Assembly (NCBI GenBank): GCA_904420265.1
Contig: CAJFUU010000069.1
Location: 1-9,851, forward strand
From: an uncultured Clostridia bacterium
Lineage (GTDB): Bacteria > Bacillota > Clostridia > Christensenellales > Aristaeellaceae
Length of the DNA: 9,851 nucleotides
Direction of reading: 5' to 3'
The notes under the pieces were generated by a model, which saw only the letters and a list, made by a program, of their open reading frames with translations, ran no database searches and was not told the origin of the DNA. The position numbers were made by a program, and so were the translations under genes. This document shows, in pieces, positions 1 to 6,754 of the stretch (position 1 is the stretch's first letter; every line of letters starts with the position of its first letter).

Positions 1-962
1 GCAATCCCGGTGATCTCCAGCTTGTCCATGCCGATCAACGGGCGGAACACGGGCATATTCACCACCGCGTCTGTACAGGTGATGGCCTCCATCGTCTGGC
101 TGGCCACCTGGCCGAGGCTTTCGCCGGTAATCAACGCCAGCGCCCCGAATTGGCGCGCCAGCCGCTCGGCAATGCGCATCATAAAGCGCCGGGTGAGCAG
201 CGTTCCCAGCCCCTCCGGGCACTTTTCGTGAATCTGCATCTGAATTTTGGTAAACGGCACGAGATAGACGCGCATGCCGTTTTCATATTCACCCAATATC
301 TTTGCCAGGCGCAGCACCTTGTCCAACGCCAATTCGCCGGTATAGGGCGGGCTTTGGAAGTGAATGGCGCAGGTGATCACGCCGCGCTTCATGAGTTGAT
401 AGCCGGCCACCGGGCTGTCGATGCCGCCCGAAAGCAACAGCGCCGCCTTGCCGCCGGTGCCCATGGGCATGCCGCCTACGGCCTCCCACTCCTCCACGCA
501 TACATAGGCGTGATCCCGGATTTCAACGTTCAGCCGGTGTTGCGGATGATGCACGTCCACGCTCAGGCTGGGATTGGCCTCCAGCACGCGGCCGCCGATT
601 TCACGGGCCATTTCCATGGAATCCATGGGAAAATGCTTGTCCGAGCGGCGCGCAAACACTTTGAACGTGCCGGAAAGCGGCTGCATCAGTTCCACGCACT
701 TGGCCGCCACGGCTGCAAAATCCTTATCCATCTCCCAGGCGGGGCTGACCGAGTGAATGCCAAATACGCGGCGCACACGCTCGCCGCAGGCGCGCATATC
801 CTCTACGCCGGCGACGTAGATGCGCGAATCCGCCAACCACACCTGTCCGCCCAAAGGCTTGACGGCGCGGCGCACGTTCTCAGTGAGCGTTTTCAGAAAA
901 TAAGGGCGGTTCTGGCCCTTGAGATGGACCTCCCCAAAGCGCACCAGCAATACTTCTCTCAT
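1..962 (-). CDS. thiI: tRNA 4-thiouridine synthetase ThiI (3' end beyond window)
   Basis: ThiI activates U8 of tRNA by adenylation and receives sulfur from a cysteine desulfurase persulfide to make 4-thiouridine; in some bacteria it also supplies sulfur for the thiamine thiazole. The 320 visible residues read MREVLLVRFGEVHLKGQNR at the N terminus, typical of the N-terminal ferredoxin-like domain. A THUMP region follows at about residues 60-165, then the PP-loop ATPase motif SGGIDSP at residues 178-184. Further family signatures are IHFQSPPYTGE and, near the cut, NMPVFRPLIGMDKLEI. Family members of this type are about 390 residues, so roughly 70 are missing; the conserved sulfur-accepting Cys lies in that missing part and cannot be checked. 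The start ATG at 962 has an AGGAG site in the end of the upstream desulfurase gene, whose stop lies only 2 bases away, so the two genes are translationally close. The identification is very secure. Confidence 0.96.
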   Translation of the reverse strand, partial: MREVLLVRFGEVHLKGQNRPYFLKTLTENVRRAVKPLGGQVWLADSRIYVAGVEDMRACGERVRRVFGIHSVSPAWEMDKDFAAVAAKCVELMQPLSGTFKVFARRSDKHFPMDSMEMAREIGGRVLEANPSLSVDVHHPQHRLNVEIRDHAYVCVEEWEAVGGMPMGTGGKAALLLSGGIDSPVAGYQLMKRGVITCAIHFQSPPYTGELALDKVLRLAKILGEYENGMRVYLVPFTKIQMQIHEKCPEGLGTLLTRRFMMRIAERLARQFGALALITGESLGQVASQTMEAITCTDAVVNMPVFRPLIGMDKLEITGI

Positions 963-964
963 CT

Positions 965-2086
965 CTATCTCCTCTGAAAGCGCCGAAGTTGCGGCCAAAC
1001 GCGGCCCAGCACATCGGCTGCGTAGTCGATTTCTTCCATGGCGGTGTGCGGCGAAAGGCTGAAGCGCAAAGCGCACTCCGCCCGCTCGGGCGAAAGGCCC
1101 ATGGCGGTAAGCACGGCGGAAACCTTGCGCTTTTTCGACGAACAGGCGGAACCCGTAGAGGCATAGACGCCCTCCGCTTCCAGCGCGTGCAGCATGGTTT
1201 CGCCGCGCACGCCGGGAAAGCTCATGTTGAGGATGTGCGGCGCGCCCTTTTCCGGCGCGGGGCCGTTGACTATCGCCTCGGGCACGGCTTTTTGAAACGC
1301 CTCTACCATGTGAAGCTTTTTCTCCATCAGCCCGGAAGGGTTCATCTCTTTGACGGCCGCGAAAAGTCCGGCGATGCCCGGGGTGTTTTCCGTGCCGGAG
1401 CGCAGGTTTTCTTCCTGCCCTCCGCCGACGTGCTGCGCCTTCCGGCGCACGCCCCTTTTCACCGCCAGCGCGCCCACGCCCTTGGGCCCGTGAATTTTAT
1501 GCGCGCTGAGGGTGTACATGTCCACATCCTCCAAGTGAAACGGCAAGCGCAAAAAGCCCTGTACGCCGTCCACGTGAATCAGCGCCCGGCCGTTTACCGT
1601 GCGGCGCAGGCGCTTTACGTCCAGCACCGCGCCGGTTTCGTTGTTGACCTGCATGCAACTTACCAGGCTGACCCCGGCGTTCAAAGCCTCTTCCAGCGCC
1701 GCCCAGTCCAACGCGCCTTCCCCGTCTACAGGCAGGATGCGCACATCGTGGCCCGTTTCGCGCAGGCGGTCAAAGGCGGCCAACACAGATGGATGCTCCG
1801 TGGCGTTTACCGCCACAATTTGCTTCCCGCGCATGCGTTCCACCGCGCCAAGGATGGCCAGATTGTTCGCCTCGGTACCGCCGGAAGTGAAGTACAATTT
1901 CTCGCCCGGCGCGTCCAGTTTTTCCAGAATAGCCTCGCGGCAGGCGCGCACCTGCCGCAACGCCTCCACCGCCGGAGCGTAGACCGACGAGGGATTGTGC
2001 CAGCCCTCGCGCATGCAGGCGGTCATCGCGGCAATGACTGCCGGCGTGGGAGGCGTGGTGGCGCTGTTGTCCAGATATGCTTTCAT
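965..2086 (-). CDS. Cysteine desulfurase, NifS/IscS family, ThiI partner
   Basis: This is a PLP-dependent enzyme that takes sulfur from L-cysteine, giving alanine and an enzyme persulfide. The 373 residues match the usual length of short NifS-like desulfurases. Visible motifs are YLDNSATTP at the N terminus, FTSGGTEANN (PLP phosphate region, about 66-75), NATEHPS with H98, HVDGVQG with D173 and Q176, and SAHKIHGPKG with the PLP lysine K197. The persulfide-forming cysteine is C315 in STGSACSSKK, so all catalytic residues are present. Its ATG overlaps the stop of the upstream membrane-protein gene in an ATGA junction, and its stop is 2 bases from thiI. Known ThiI-linked desulfurases (NifZ type in Bacillus) sit in the same order, so its main job is probably tRNA thiolation. 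Fe-S cluster supply cannot be excluded, but no IscU/SufU gene is next to it. I do not assign a symbol because nifS, nifZ and iscS cannot be told apart from sequence alone. Confidence 0.95.
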   Translation of the reverse strand: MKAYLDNSATTPPTPAVIAAMTACMREGWHNPSSVYAPAVEALRQVRACREAILEKLDAPGEKLYFTSGGTEANNLAILGAVERMRGKQIVAVNATEHPSVLAAFDRLRETGHDVRILPVDGEGALDWAALEEALNAGVSLVSCMQVNNETGAVLDVKRLRRTVNGRALIHVDGVQGFLRLPFHLEDVDMYTLSAHKIHGPKGVGALAVKRGVRRKAQHVGGGQEENLRSGTENTPGIAGLFAAVKEMNPSGLMEKKLHMVEAFQKAVPEAIVNGPAPEKGAPHILNMSFPGVRGETMLHALEAEGVYASTGSACSSKKRKVSAVLTAMGLSPERAECALRFSLSPHTAMEEIDYAADVLGRVWPQLRRFQRR

Positions 2087-2655
2087 ATGTTTTTATACGC
2101 TCCATCCCACGCCGCCGCCGGCATAAAGCGACGGTTGAAAATCGCTTCCACCATTTCCTCGTTGAGTTCCAGCACCACCAGGTGCCGCTCCCCCTTCTTT
2201 TCATAGAAAAAGAAGTATTTTTTCGCATCCTTGTTGAGATACCAGTGATGCTCGCGTACATTGGCTTCGCGCGCGCAGGCCTTGTAGGCGCTGGAGCCCT
2301 CCTCTCCGGCGGCATACAGGCTCACCGTTTCAAAGCTGGTCAGGTAGACGCGCTTGCGCCCGTTGAGCACCCGCGCCACATCCACAACGCCGTTGGTAAA
2401 CGTATAGTCATACTCTGTGCGCAGCCGCCTGGCGCCGCGCCAGAGCAGGAAAGCGACGCCCAGGCACACAACCGCCTGAATCAGCGCCACGTAGTTCAAC
2501 CCCATAGCGCCCCCGGCGTCCGTATAGAGAATATTCATCAGGCTCATCAGGCCCAGCAGCCCCAGAGCGATCAGCAGCGCCCAGGCCGCGTAAAACAGCG
2601 CCTCGCGCAGTCCGCGCCGGGCGGGCCATACCACCTGTTCGACAAATACGTCCAT
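2083..2655 (-). CDS. Two-TM membrane protein, DUF6106-like
   Basis: This is a 190-residue membrane protein of unknown function. The sequence shows a short N-terminal stretch (MDVFVEQVV), then two hydrophobic helices at about residues 20-45 and 55-72 separated by a short loop. A soluble C-terminal domain of about 110 residues contains YDYTFTNGVVDVARVLNGRK and ends in a basic and aromatic region. From memory this layout (MDxFVE start, YEYxxTNGxxDI motif after two TM helices) matches the family Pfam calls DUF6106, common in Clostridia; I cannot run a search to confirm. The start ATG at 2655 has a GGAGGTG site 4 bases upstream, and the gene follows directly behind the promoter at 2682-2709. It is first in the operon and overlaps the desulfurase gene by 4 bases (ATGA), suggesting coupled translation. 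A role in sulfur transfer is not shown by the sequence. Confidence 0.85.
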   Translation of the reverse strand: MDVFVEQVVWPARRGLREALFYAAWALLIALGLLGLMSLMNILYTDAGGAMGLNYVALIQAVVCLGVAFLLWRGARRLRTEYDYTFTNGVVDVARVLNGRKRVYLTSFETVSLYAAGEEGSSAYKACAREANVREHHWYLNKDAKKYFFFYEKKGERHLVVLELNEEMVEAIFNRRFMPAAAWDGAYKNI

Positions 2656-2681
2656 GTCACACCTCCAGACTCCACCATTTT

Positions 2682-2709
2682 ATTATAGCACAATTGGGGC
2701 GATTGTCGA
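2682..2709 (-). promoter_or_regulatory. Extended -10 sigma-A promoter of the thiI operon
   Basis: Read on the minus strand this is TCGACA (2709-2704), a 16-base spacer, then TATAAT (2687-2682). A TGC sits directly before the -10, giving the TGn extended -10 form. It lies 27 bases upstream of the first gene's start, leaving a short leader with the GGAGGTG site. No operator or riboswitch is visible. Confidence 0.8.
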
Positions 2710-2770
2710 TAGAACGTGGGGTAAAAATATGAAATTCTGCGCAAGGGATGCGCGAAAGGCAAAAATGTAG

Positions 2771-2776
2771 TATAAT
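2771..2776 (+). promoter_or_regulatory. -10 element of the zinc-ribbon membrane protein gene
   Basis: A perfect TATAAT lies 32 bases before the TTG start at 2808. No good -35 is found at 16-18 bases upstream, so this is a partial promoter call. It is divergent from, and within 65 bases of, the promoter at 2682-2709. Its position argues against the upstream in-frame ATG at 2748, which would lie before the transcription start. Confidence 0.6.
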
Positions 2777-2793
2777 AGATGGCAAGAATGCGC

Positions 2794-2799
2794 AGGAGG
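2794..2799 (+). promoter_or_regulatory. AGGAGG ribosome binding site selecting a TTG start
   Basis: A perfect AGGAGG is followed after 8 bases by TTG at 2808, which opens directly onto the zinc-ribbon cysteines. No in-frame ATG has a comparable site. This decides the start of the downstream gene. Confidence 0.85.
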
Positions 2800-2807
2800 A
2801 TATAGGC

Positions 2808-4193
2808 TTGAACTGTCCCTATTGTCATAAACCTTTTCGCCCCACCGACATCGTCTGTCCCTCGTGCGGTCAGGTGTTGCCCGAACACATTGAAGATGTG
2901 ACGGATACGCCGCGCGCGTTTTGGGACCGCCGCGGCGTGCGGGTGGTGTTATTTGTTTTGTGCGCCATTGCCGCGGTATTTATCGTCGGCTTTGGCATTT
3001 ACAAACTCTATTATTGGATGCAGGATTACCAGATCACCCGCCTGTATACGCGCGGTGAGCGCACCCCTGTGGTAAGCGAAATCACCCTGTCGGACGGCCG
3101 TTCCGCTCACGCCATCAACTTCTTTGCCGAGGACGGCGATCAGATTTACATTCCCGAACTGGAGCGTTCCACGGTGGTTGCGGGCCGCGTGGCGCGCGTG
3201 GAAATTGCCGACAGCGACTGGTTTGCCGACGGCATTTCCGAAGATATCGAAAGCGCCGTCGTCAACCTTTCGCCGGTACTCATCGAGGAAAACGGCGCGC
3301 GCACGCAGCTTCCCACGGTGGAGTTGACCGTGGAGCCACCCACATCGCCCATTCAGGTCATCAGCCCTGCCGAGGATGGGCTGACGGTGTTCACCTCCGT
3401 TTACCCGTTGGAGGTGCAGGTCGTGCCCGGCTCTACCGTGCTGGTCAACGGCGAGGATGTGACCGACGTGGTCGACCGCAGCGGCCTGCTCTCTGCCAAT
3501 GTCAACGTCTACCCCATTGGCGATAACGTCATCACCATACTGGTGCGCACGCCCAACCATCTCGAAAGCCGTCGCGATGTGACCATTTATCGCGCGCAGC
3601 TGGAAATCGAGGTGGAACTGGATACCTCTGTCCAAACCGAAACCGATACGCGCCAGATGCTGGTTTCCGGCACCTGCGAACCCGGCGCCTATATAGAGGT
3701 GGATTCGCCCTACGTGGAGGAAAGCCTTTACATCAACATGGAGACCGGCGACTTCGAATTTTTGACCGATTTGGAACTCATCGGCGAAAACGTGGTTCGC
3801 TTCCGGGCCGTCATGGATGGCCGCGCAGATGCGGAAATTCACTTCACCGTCAACTACCGGCCGACGCTGGCCAACTACTCCATCGCCGCCTGGAACCTTG
3901 CGGATAACTACGACCAGTTGCGCCTGCTCTACACGCAGTGGACCGGACGCGTATTCCTCTGCGAGGGCGAAGTCATCGACGTGTTCAACGAGGGCGAAGA
4001 TCAGTACATCGTCATGGATACCAGCGGCGATCGCCAGCAACTGGTGGTGCTCATCAATGAGTCCAACACCGGCACGCCGATCATCGGGCGCGATTACTCC
4101 GCCTATGCGCACGTTGAGGGCCGCTATATGTACAACGCCGTCTACTACCCGCTGCTGACCACGCTCTATATGGATTTGAGTACGGCGCAATGA
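2808..4193 (+). CDS. Zinc-ribbon single-pass membrane protein with extracytoplasmic Ig-like and OB-like domains
   Basis: This is a 461-residue protein of unknown function, started at TTG because of the AGGAGG site 8 bases upstream. Residues 1-20 form a zinc ribbon with C3, C6, C17 and C20 (CPYC and CPSC). A single membrane helix at about 44-66 (VRVVLFVLCAIAAVFIVGFG) follows a charged stretch. The remainder should lie outside the membrane. Residues about 90-175 are a beta-rich region. Two successive Ig-like modules follow at about 178-262 (containing VLVNGEDVTDVVDRSG) and 264-350 (containing VSGTCEPGAYIEV). A C-terminal beta domain at about 375-461 (GEVIDVFNEGEDQYIVMDTS) looks like an OB fold. 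Zinc ribbon plus TM plus extracellular beta domains is a recurrent layout in Clostridia, often of unassigned function. The gene has its own -10 and its own terminator, so it is probably monocistronic. Domain names beyond the ribbon and helix are inferred from sequence pattern only. Confidence 0.88.
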   Translation: MNCPYCHKPFRPTDIVCPSCGQVLPEHIEDVTDTPRAFWDRRGVRVVLFVLCAIAAVFIVGFGIYKLYYWMQDYQITRLYTRGERTPVVSEITLSDGRSAHAINFFAEDGDQIYIPELERSTVVAGRVARVEIADSDWFADGISEDIESAVVNLSPVLIEENGARTQLPTVELTVEPPTSPIQVISPAEDGLTVFTSVYPLEVQVVPGSTVLVNGEDVTDVVDRSGLLSANVNVYPIGDNVITILVRTPNHLESRRDVTIYRAQLEIEVELDTSVQTETDTRQMLVSGTCEPGAYIEVDSPYVEESLYINMETGDFEFLTDLELIGENVVRFRAVMDGRADAEIHFTVNYRPTLANYSIAAWNLADNYDQLRLLYTQWTGRVFLCEGEVIDVFNEGEDQYIVMDTSGDRQQLVVLINESNTGTPIIGRDYSAYAHVEGRYMYNAVYYPLLTTLYMDLSTAQ

Positions 4194-4196
4194 CAC

Positions 4197-4244
4197 TGCA
4201 TGGCTGTGCCCATCGTCCGAGGCACAGCCATGCAAAAAATTTTT
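4197..4244 (+). terminator. Intrinsic terminator after the zinc-ribbon membrane protein gene
   Basis: A perfect 14-bp stem (TGCATGGCTGTGCC at 4197-4210, complement at 4221-4234) has a 10-base loop and is followed by A5 then T5 at 4240-4244. It begins 3 bases after the stop codon of the gene to the left. Confidence 0.88.
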
Positions 4245-4309
4245 CCGCCGCGCAAATGCGGCAGGAAAATGCGGTTCTGTGTCGAAATGAATTTTAGGGA
4301 GGTTTTTGT

Positions 4310-4558
4310 ATGCGCTGCGGTTGTCCTGCCTGCGGGACATATATGGTGCATGCGGACGGTCCGGAACTTGGCTGTGTCTGCCCCGCCTGTGGCCGGCGCT
4401 GCAGGGACTGTCTGGGCATGACCGCACCGTTGAGTCGGGAGCAGTTGCGCGCTTTGGCGCGCGATCCAGCGGCGTTAAAGGGGTTTTTCTCCTTCTCGGG
4501 TGCGGCGGAGGATCCGCCTGATATGGATGAAAACTTCCCAACTGATGACTGCTTGTAA
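4310..4558 (+). CDS. Small Cys-rich zinc-ribbon protein, function unknown
   Basis: This is an 82-residue protein I do not recognise. The first 35 residues hold eight cysteines: C3, C5, C8, C22, C24, C27, C31 and C34, including two CPAC motifs and a final CRRC-type spacing, with H14 between them. This suggests one zinc ribbon with extra ligands, or two metal sites. The C-terminal half is acidic and probably disordered (EDPPDMDENFPTDD). The start ATG at 4310 has AGGGAGG 7 bases upstream, which supports it as a real gene despite its size. It lies between a terminator (4197-4244) and the AT-rich spacer at 4560-4700, so it is probably transcribed on its own. A clear promoter between 4245 and 4295 was not found. 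The left-hand neighbour also starts with a zinc ribbon; whether the two are related is unknown. Confidence 0.75.
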   Translation: MRCGCPACGTYMVHADGPELGCVCPACGRRCRDCLGMTAPLSREQLRALARDPAALKGFFSFSGAAEDPPDMDENFPTDDCL

Positions 4559-4593
4559 CCGTCGCTGCCGAAATTTTTAGTAAAAATATTGTT

Positions 4594-4612
4594 GTTTTTG
4601 CGTTTCAAAAAC
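4594..4612 (+). terminator. Weak hairpin after the small Cys-rich gene
   Basis: GTTTTTG and CAAAAAC pair over 7 bp with a 5-base loop in an AT-rich stretch, followed by GTCTTTTG. The stem is A/T-rich, so it would be a weak terminator at best, in a plausible place 36 bases after the stop. Confidence 0.3.
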
Positions 4613-4788
4613 GTCTTTTGTGAAGCAAATTGGGTATGGCCGCCGCTTTTTTGAACAAAAACGTATCTTATTTGCTAAATTTGCGTCATGAAGGGATGCG
4701 CGGGTTACAAAACTCTTACATGTCGAAAATTGGCGTAACCGCCGGTTGCCGGTTTTATGCGCGCCAAGCCAATAAAGGAGTTAATTGC

Positions 4789-5070
4789 ATGAATGAAGCA
4801 AAAAAAGCTGTCGTCACCGTTCTTGGCTACGACAGGAAGGGCATTATTGCCAAGGTGAGCGCAGTTTTGTACGAGTGCGACGCCAACATTGTAGACATTT
4901 CCCAAACCGTACTTTCCGGCCTTTTCAACATGGTGCTGGTAGCGGACATTTCCTCGCCGGACTGCGCTTTTGACCAGCTTTCTGAGCGGCTGGGCCGTCT
5001 CGGCGAAGAATTGGGGCTGCAAATTCGCGTGCAGCGCAGCGAAATTTTTGAAGCCATGCACCAGATTTGA
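4789..5070 (+). CDS. ACT-domain protein, UPF0237 family
   Basis: This is a 93-residue protein made of a single ACT domain plus a short C-terminal helix. The ACT signature is at residues 13-41: GYDRKGIIAKVSAVL, then the helix and ANIVDISQTV, with a further strand at NMVLVADIS. This matches the UPF0237 family, relatives of the glycine-cleavage regulator GcvR. ACT domains bind small ligands, often amino acids, as dimers; the ligand here is unknown. The start ATG at 4789 has AAAGGAG 8 bases upstream; in-frame ATGs further upstream (from 4630) lack such a site and would add an unrelated extension. The downstream UPF0210 gene begins 11 bases after its stop, so the two form an operon. I know this pair to be conserved in Bacillota and other bacteria (streptococcal homologues have been structurally studied), implying a joint function. 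Confidence 0.92.
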   Translation: MNEAKKAVVTVLGYDRKGIIAKVSAVLYECDANIVDISQTVLSGLFNMVLVADISSPDCAFDQLSERLGRLGEELGLQIRVQRSEIFEAMHQI

Positions 5071-5081
5071 GGAGCGTACAG

Positions 5082-6434
5082 ATGATTCATACTTCTGAAA
5101 TTCTCGACACGTTGCGCATGATTGACCGCGAAAAGCTGGACGTGCGCACAATTACCATGGGCATCTCCCTGTTCCCCTGTGTCAGCGACGATGTGGGCGT
5201 GCTTTGCCGCCGCGTTTATGACCGCATCACCCGCAAGGCCGAACGCCTGGTGGCTGTGGGCGAAGAAATTGAGCGGGAGTTTGGCGTCCCCATCGTCAAC
5301 AAGCGGATTTCTGTAACGCCGGCGGCGCTGATTTCCGGCGGCATTGACAATCCTCTGCCGTTGGCCCGCGCCCTGGACGACGCGGCCGCGCAGACCGGCG
5401 TGGATTTCATCGGCGGCTATACGGCGCTGGTGCAAAAGGGCATGACCGCCGCGGACAGGCGCTTGATCGAATCCATTCCCGAGGCGCTTTCCACAACGCG
5501 CTTTCTCTGCTCGTCGGTGAACGTGGCTTCCACGCGCGCCGGCATCGACATGGATGCGGTGGCCCTTCTGGGCCAGGCCATCAAAAAGACCGCCGTGTTG
5601 ACCCGCGACAACGACGGATTGGGCTGCGCAAAATTCGTGGCCTTTGCCAATGCCGTGGAGGACAATCCCTTCATGGCGGGCGCGTTCCATGGCCCTGGCG
5701 AGGGCGACGCGGCTATCAGCGTCGGCGTCAGCGGCCCTGGCGTAGTCAAGCGCGCCCTGGAAAGCGTGCGTGGCGAGCCGTTCGACATCGTCGCTGAAAC
5801 GGTCAAGCGCACCGCCTTCCGCATTACCCGCGTGGGCCAGCTTGTGGCGCGCGAGGCCTCGCGCCGGTTGGAAACGCCCTTTGGAATTGTCGACCTTTCC
5901 CTGGCGCCAACGCCGGCGGTAGGCGACTCGGTGGCGGAAATCCTTGAAGAGATGGGCCTGGAAGTGTGCGGCACGCATGGCACCACCGCGGCGCTTGCGC
6001 TTTTGAATGACGCCGTCAAAAAAGGCGGCGTAATGGCTTCCTCGCATGTAGGCGGCCTTTCCGGCGCGTTCATTCCCGTCAGCGAGGACATCGGCATGAT
6101 TCGCGCCGCGGAAAAGGGCGCGTTGACGCTGGATAAATTGGAGGCCATGACCTGCGTCTGCTCCGTGGGATTGGATATGATCGCCGTGCCGGGAGACACG
6201 CCCGCGGAAACCATTTCTGCCATTATTGCCGATGAAGCGGCTATCGGCGTGATCAACAACAAGACCACGGCCGTGCGCATCATCCCTGCGCCGGGCAAGA
6301 ATGTGGGCGATTCGGTGGAATTCGGCGGCCTGCTGGGCCGCGCGCCAGTCATGCCGGTGCATAATTTCTCTTCTGAAGCCTTCATCCGTCGCGGCGGCCG
6401 CATCCCCGCCCCGCTCAACAGCCTGAAAAATTGA
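5082..6434 (+). CDS. UPF0210 (DUF711) family protein
   Basis: This is a 450-residue cytoplasmic protein of a widespread but uncharacterised family; the length is normal for it. Recognisable family segments are IRTITMGISLF-like VRTITMGISLFPC near residue 21, NKRISVTP at about 73-80, FIGGYTALVQKG at about 109-120, and SSVNVASTRAGIDMDAV at about 145-160. Later come conserved Gly-rich stretches such as EFGGLLGRAPVMPV and the C-terminal FIRRGGRIPAP. There are no membrane segments or signal peptide. ATG at 5082 is chosen because GGAG follows the ACT gene's stop and lies 7 bases upstream; the 5-residue upstream in-frame ATG at 5067 overlaps the ACT gene and is less likely. It is co-transcribed with the ACT-domain gene, which may sense a ligand and act on it. 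No enzymatic activity can be assigned. A terminator follows at 6481-6515. Confidence 0.94.
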   Translation: MIHTSEILDTLRMIDREKLDVRTITMGISLFPCVSDDVGVLCRRVYDRITRKAERLVAVGEEIEREFGVPIVNKRISVTPAALISGGIDNPLPLARALDDAAAQTGVDFIGGYTALVQKGMTAADRRLIESIPEALSTTRFLCSSVNVASTRAGIDMDAVALLGQAIKKTAVLTRDNDGLGCAKFVAFANAVEDNPFMAGAFHGPGEGDAAISVGVSGPGVVKRALESVRGEPFDIVAETVKRTAFRITRVGQLVAREASRRLETPFGIVDLSLAPTPAVGDSVAEILEEMGLEVCGTHGTTAALALLNDAVKKGGVMASSHVGGLSGAFIPVSEDIGMIRAAEKGALTLDKLEAMTCVCSVGLDMIAVPGDTPAETISAIIADEAAIGVINNKTTAVRIIPAPGKNVGDSVEFGGLLGRAPVMPVHNFSSEAFIRRGGRIPAPLNSLKN

Positions 6435-6480
6435 CTTCAGGTCGCGTTCCCTAAAAAACTGGCTGTATACGCTCACCTTT

Positions 6481-6515
6481 AGCCGCCCTGCGCTTTCCAC
6501 CGCGGGGCGGTTTTT
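6481..6515 (+). terminator. Intrinsic terminator of the ACT-UPF0210 operon
   Basis: CCGCCCTGCG (6483-6492) pairs with CGCGGGGCGG (6501-6510) over 10 bp with one G-U pair and an 8-base loop, followed directly by TTTTT (6511-6515). The A and G before the stem can extend the pairing by two. The bases from 6488 on, including the loop and the sequence after the T tract, match the 166-bp repeat unit found downstream. Confidence 0.88.
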
Positions 6516-6754
6516 GCGCAGCAAACTTGGCGCACTCCCGTATTTGCCTTTATGCGGCCAATGCATTTTTCTCCGAATCGCCCGGATCGTTTAAAATCGC
6601 CTTGCGTTTCATATCGCCGTTTAAAACGGACATCCGGGGATTCTCCCCGCCTTGTTCACGCGCACGGAAATTCCATCCCGCTCTTTCGGGAGGCACAGAG
6701 TCCCTCGCATTTTGCAGCGCCATTAAGCCAGCCATTCAGGCATTCCTTTCTCGA
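6488..6754. repeat. Degenerate first unit of the 166-bp array
   Basis: The left edge (CTGCGCTTTCCACCGCG, then GCGCAGCAAACTTGGC at about 6516-6531) matches the start of the regular units, and the right part (about 6660-6754, ending in CCATTCAGGCATTCCTTTC) matches their end. Between lies about 100 extra bases with two perfect short inverted repeats: CCGTTTAAAACGG at 6617-6629 and CGGGGATTCTCCCCG at 6635-6649. It is a diverged or interrupted copy of about 270 bp. No gene is seen here. Confidence 0.7.

Noticed and set aside
150..977. A plus-strand 275-codon frame opposite thiI
   Set aside because: It is antisense to a clear ThiI coding sequence and has no recognisable motif.
2748..2807. An upstream ATG start for the zinc-ribbon membrane protein
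   Set aside because: It lies before the TATAAT at 2771-2776, lacks a ribosome binding site, and adds an unrelated extension before the CxxC motif.
2949..4541. A 530-codon open frame on the minus strand opposite the zinc-ribbon genes
   Set aside because: It is rich in His, Arg and Gly, as expected for the antisense of GC-rich coding sequence, and it crosses the terminator at 4197-4244.
4651..4680. A promoter for the ACT-UPF0210 operon (TTGAAC with a -10 near 4675)
   Set aside because: The -35 is plausible but no hexamer at a proper spacing matches the -10 well, so I do not list it.
4630..4788. An upstream in-frame extension of the ACT protein
   Set aside because: The AAAGGAG site at 4774-4780 serves the ATG at 4789, and the known family starts close to the ACT fold.
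4827..6566. A 579-codon open frame on the minus strand opposite the ACT-UPF0210 operon
   Set aside because: It is the complement of two well-recognised genes and arises from their GC-rich third positions; it has no recognisable domain and no ribosome binding site.
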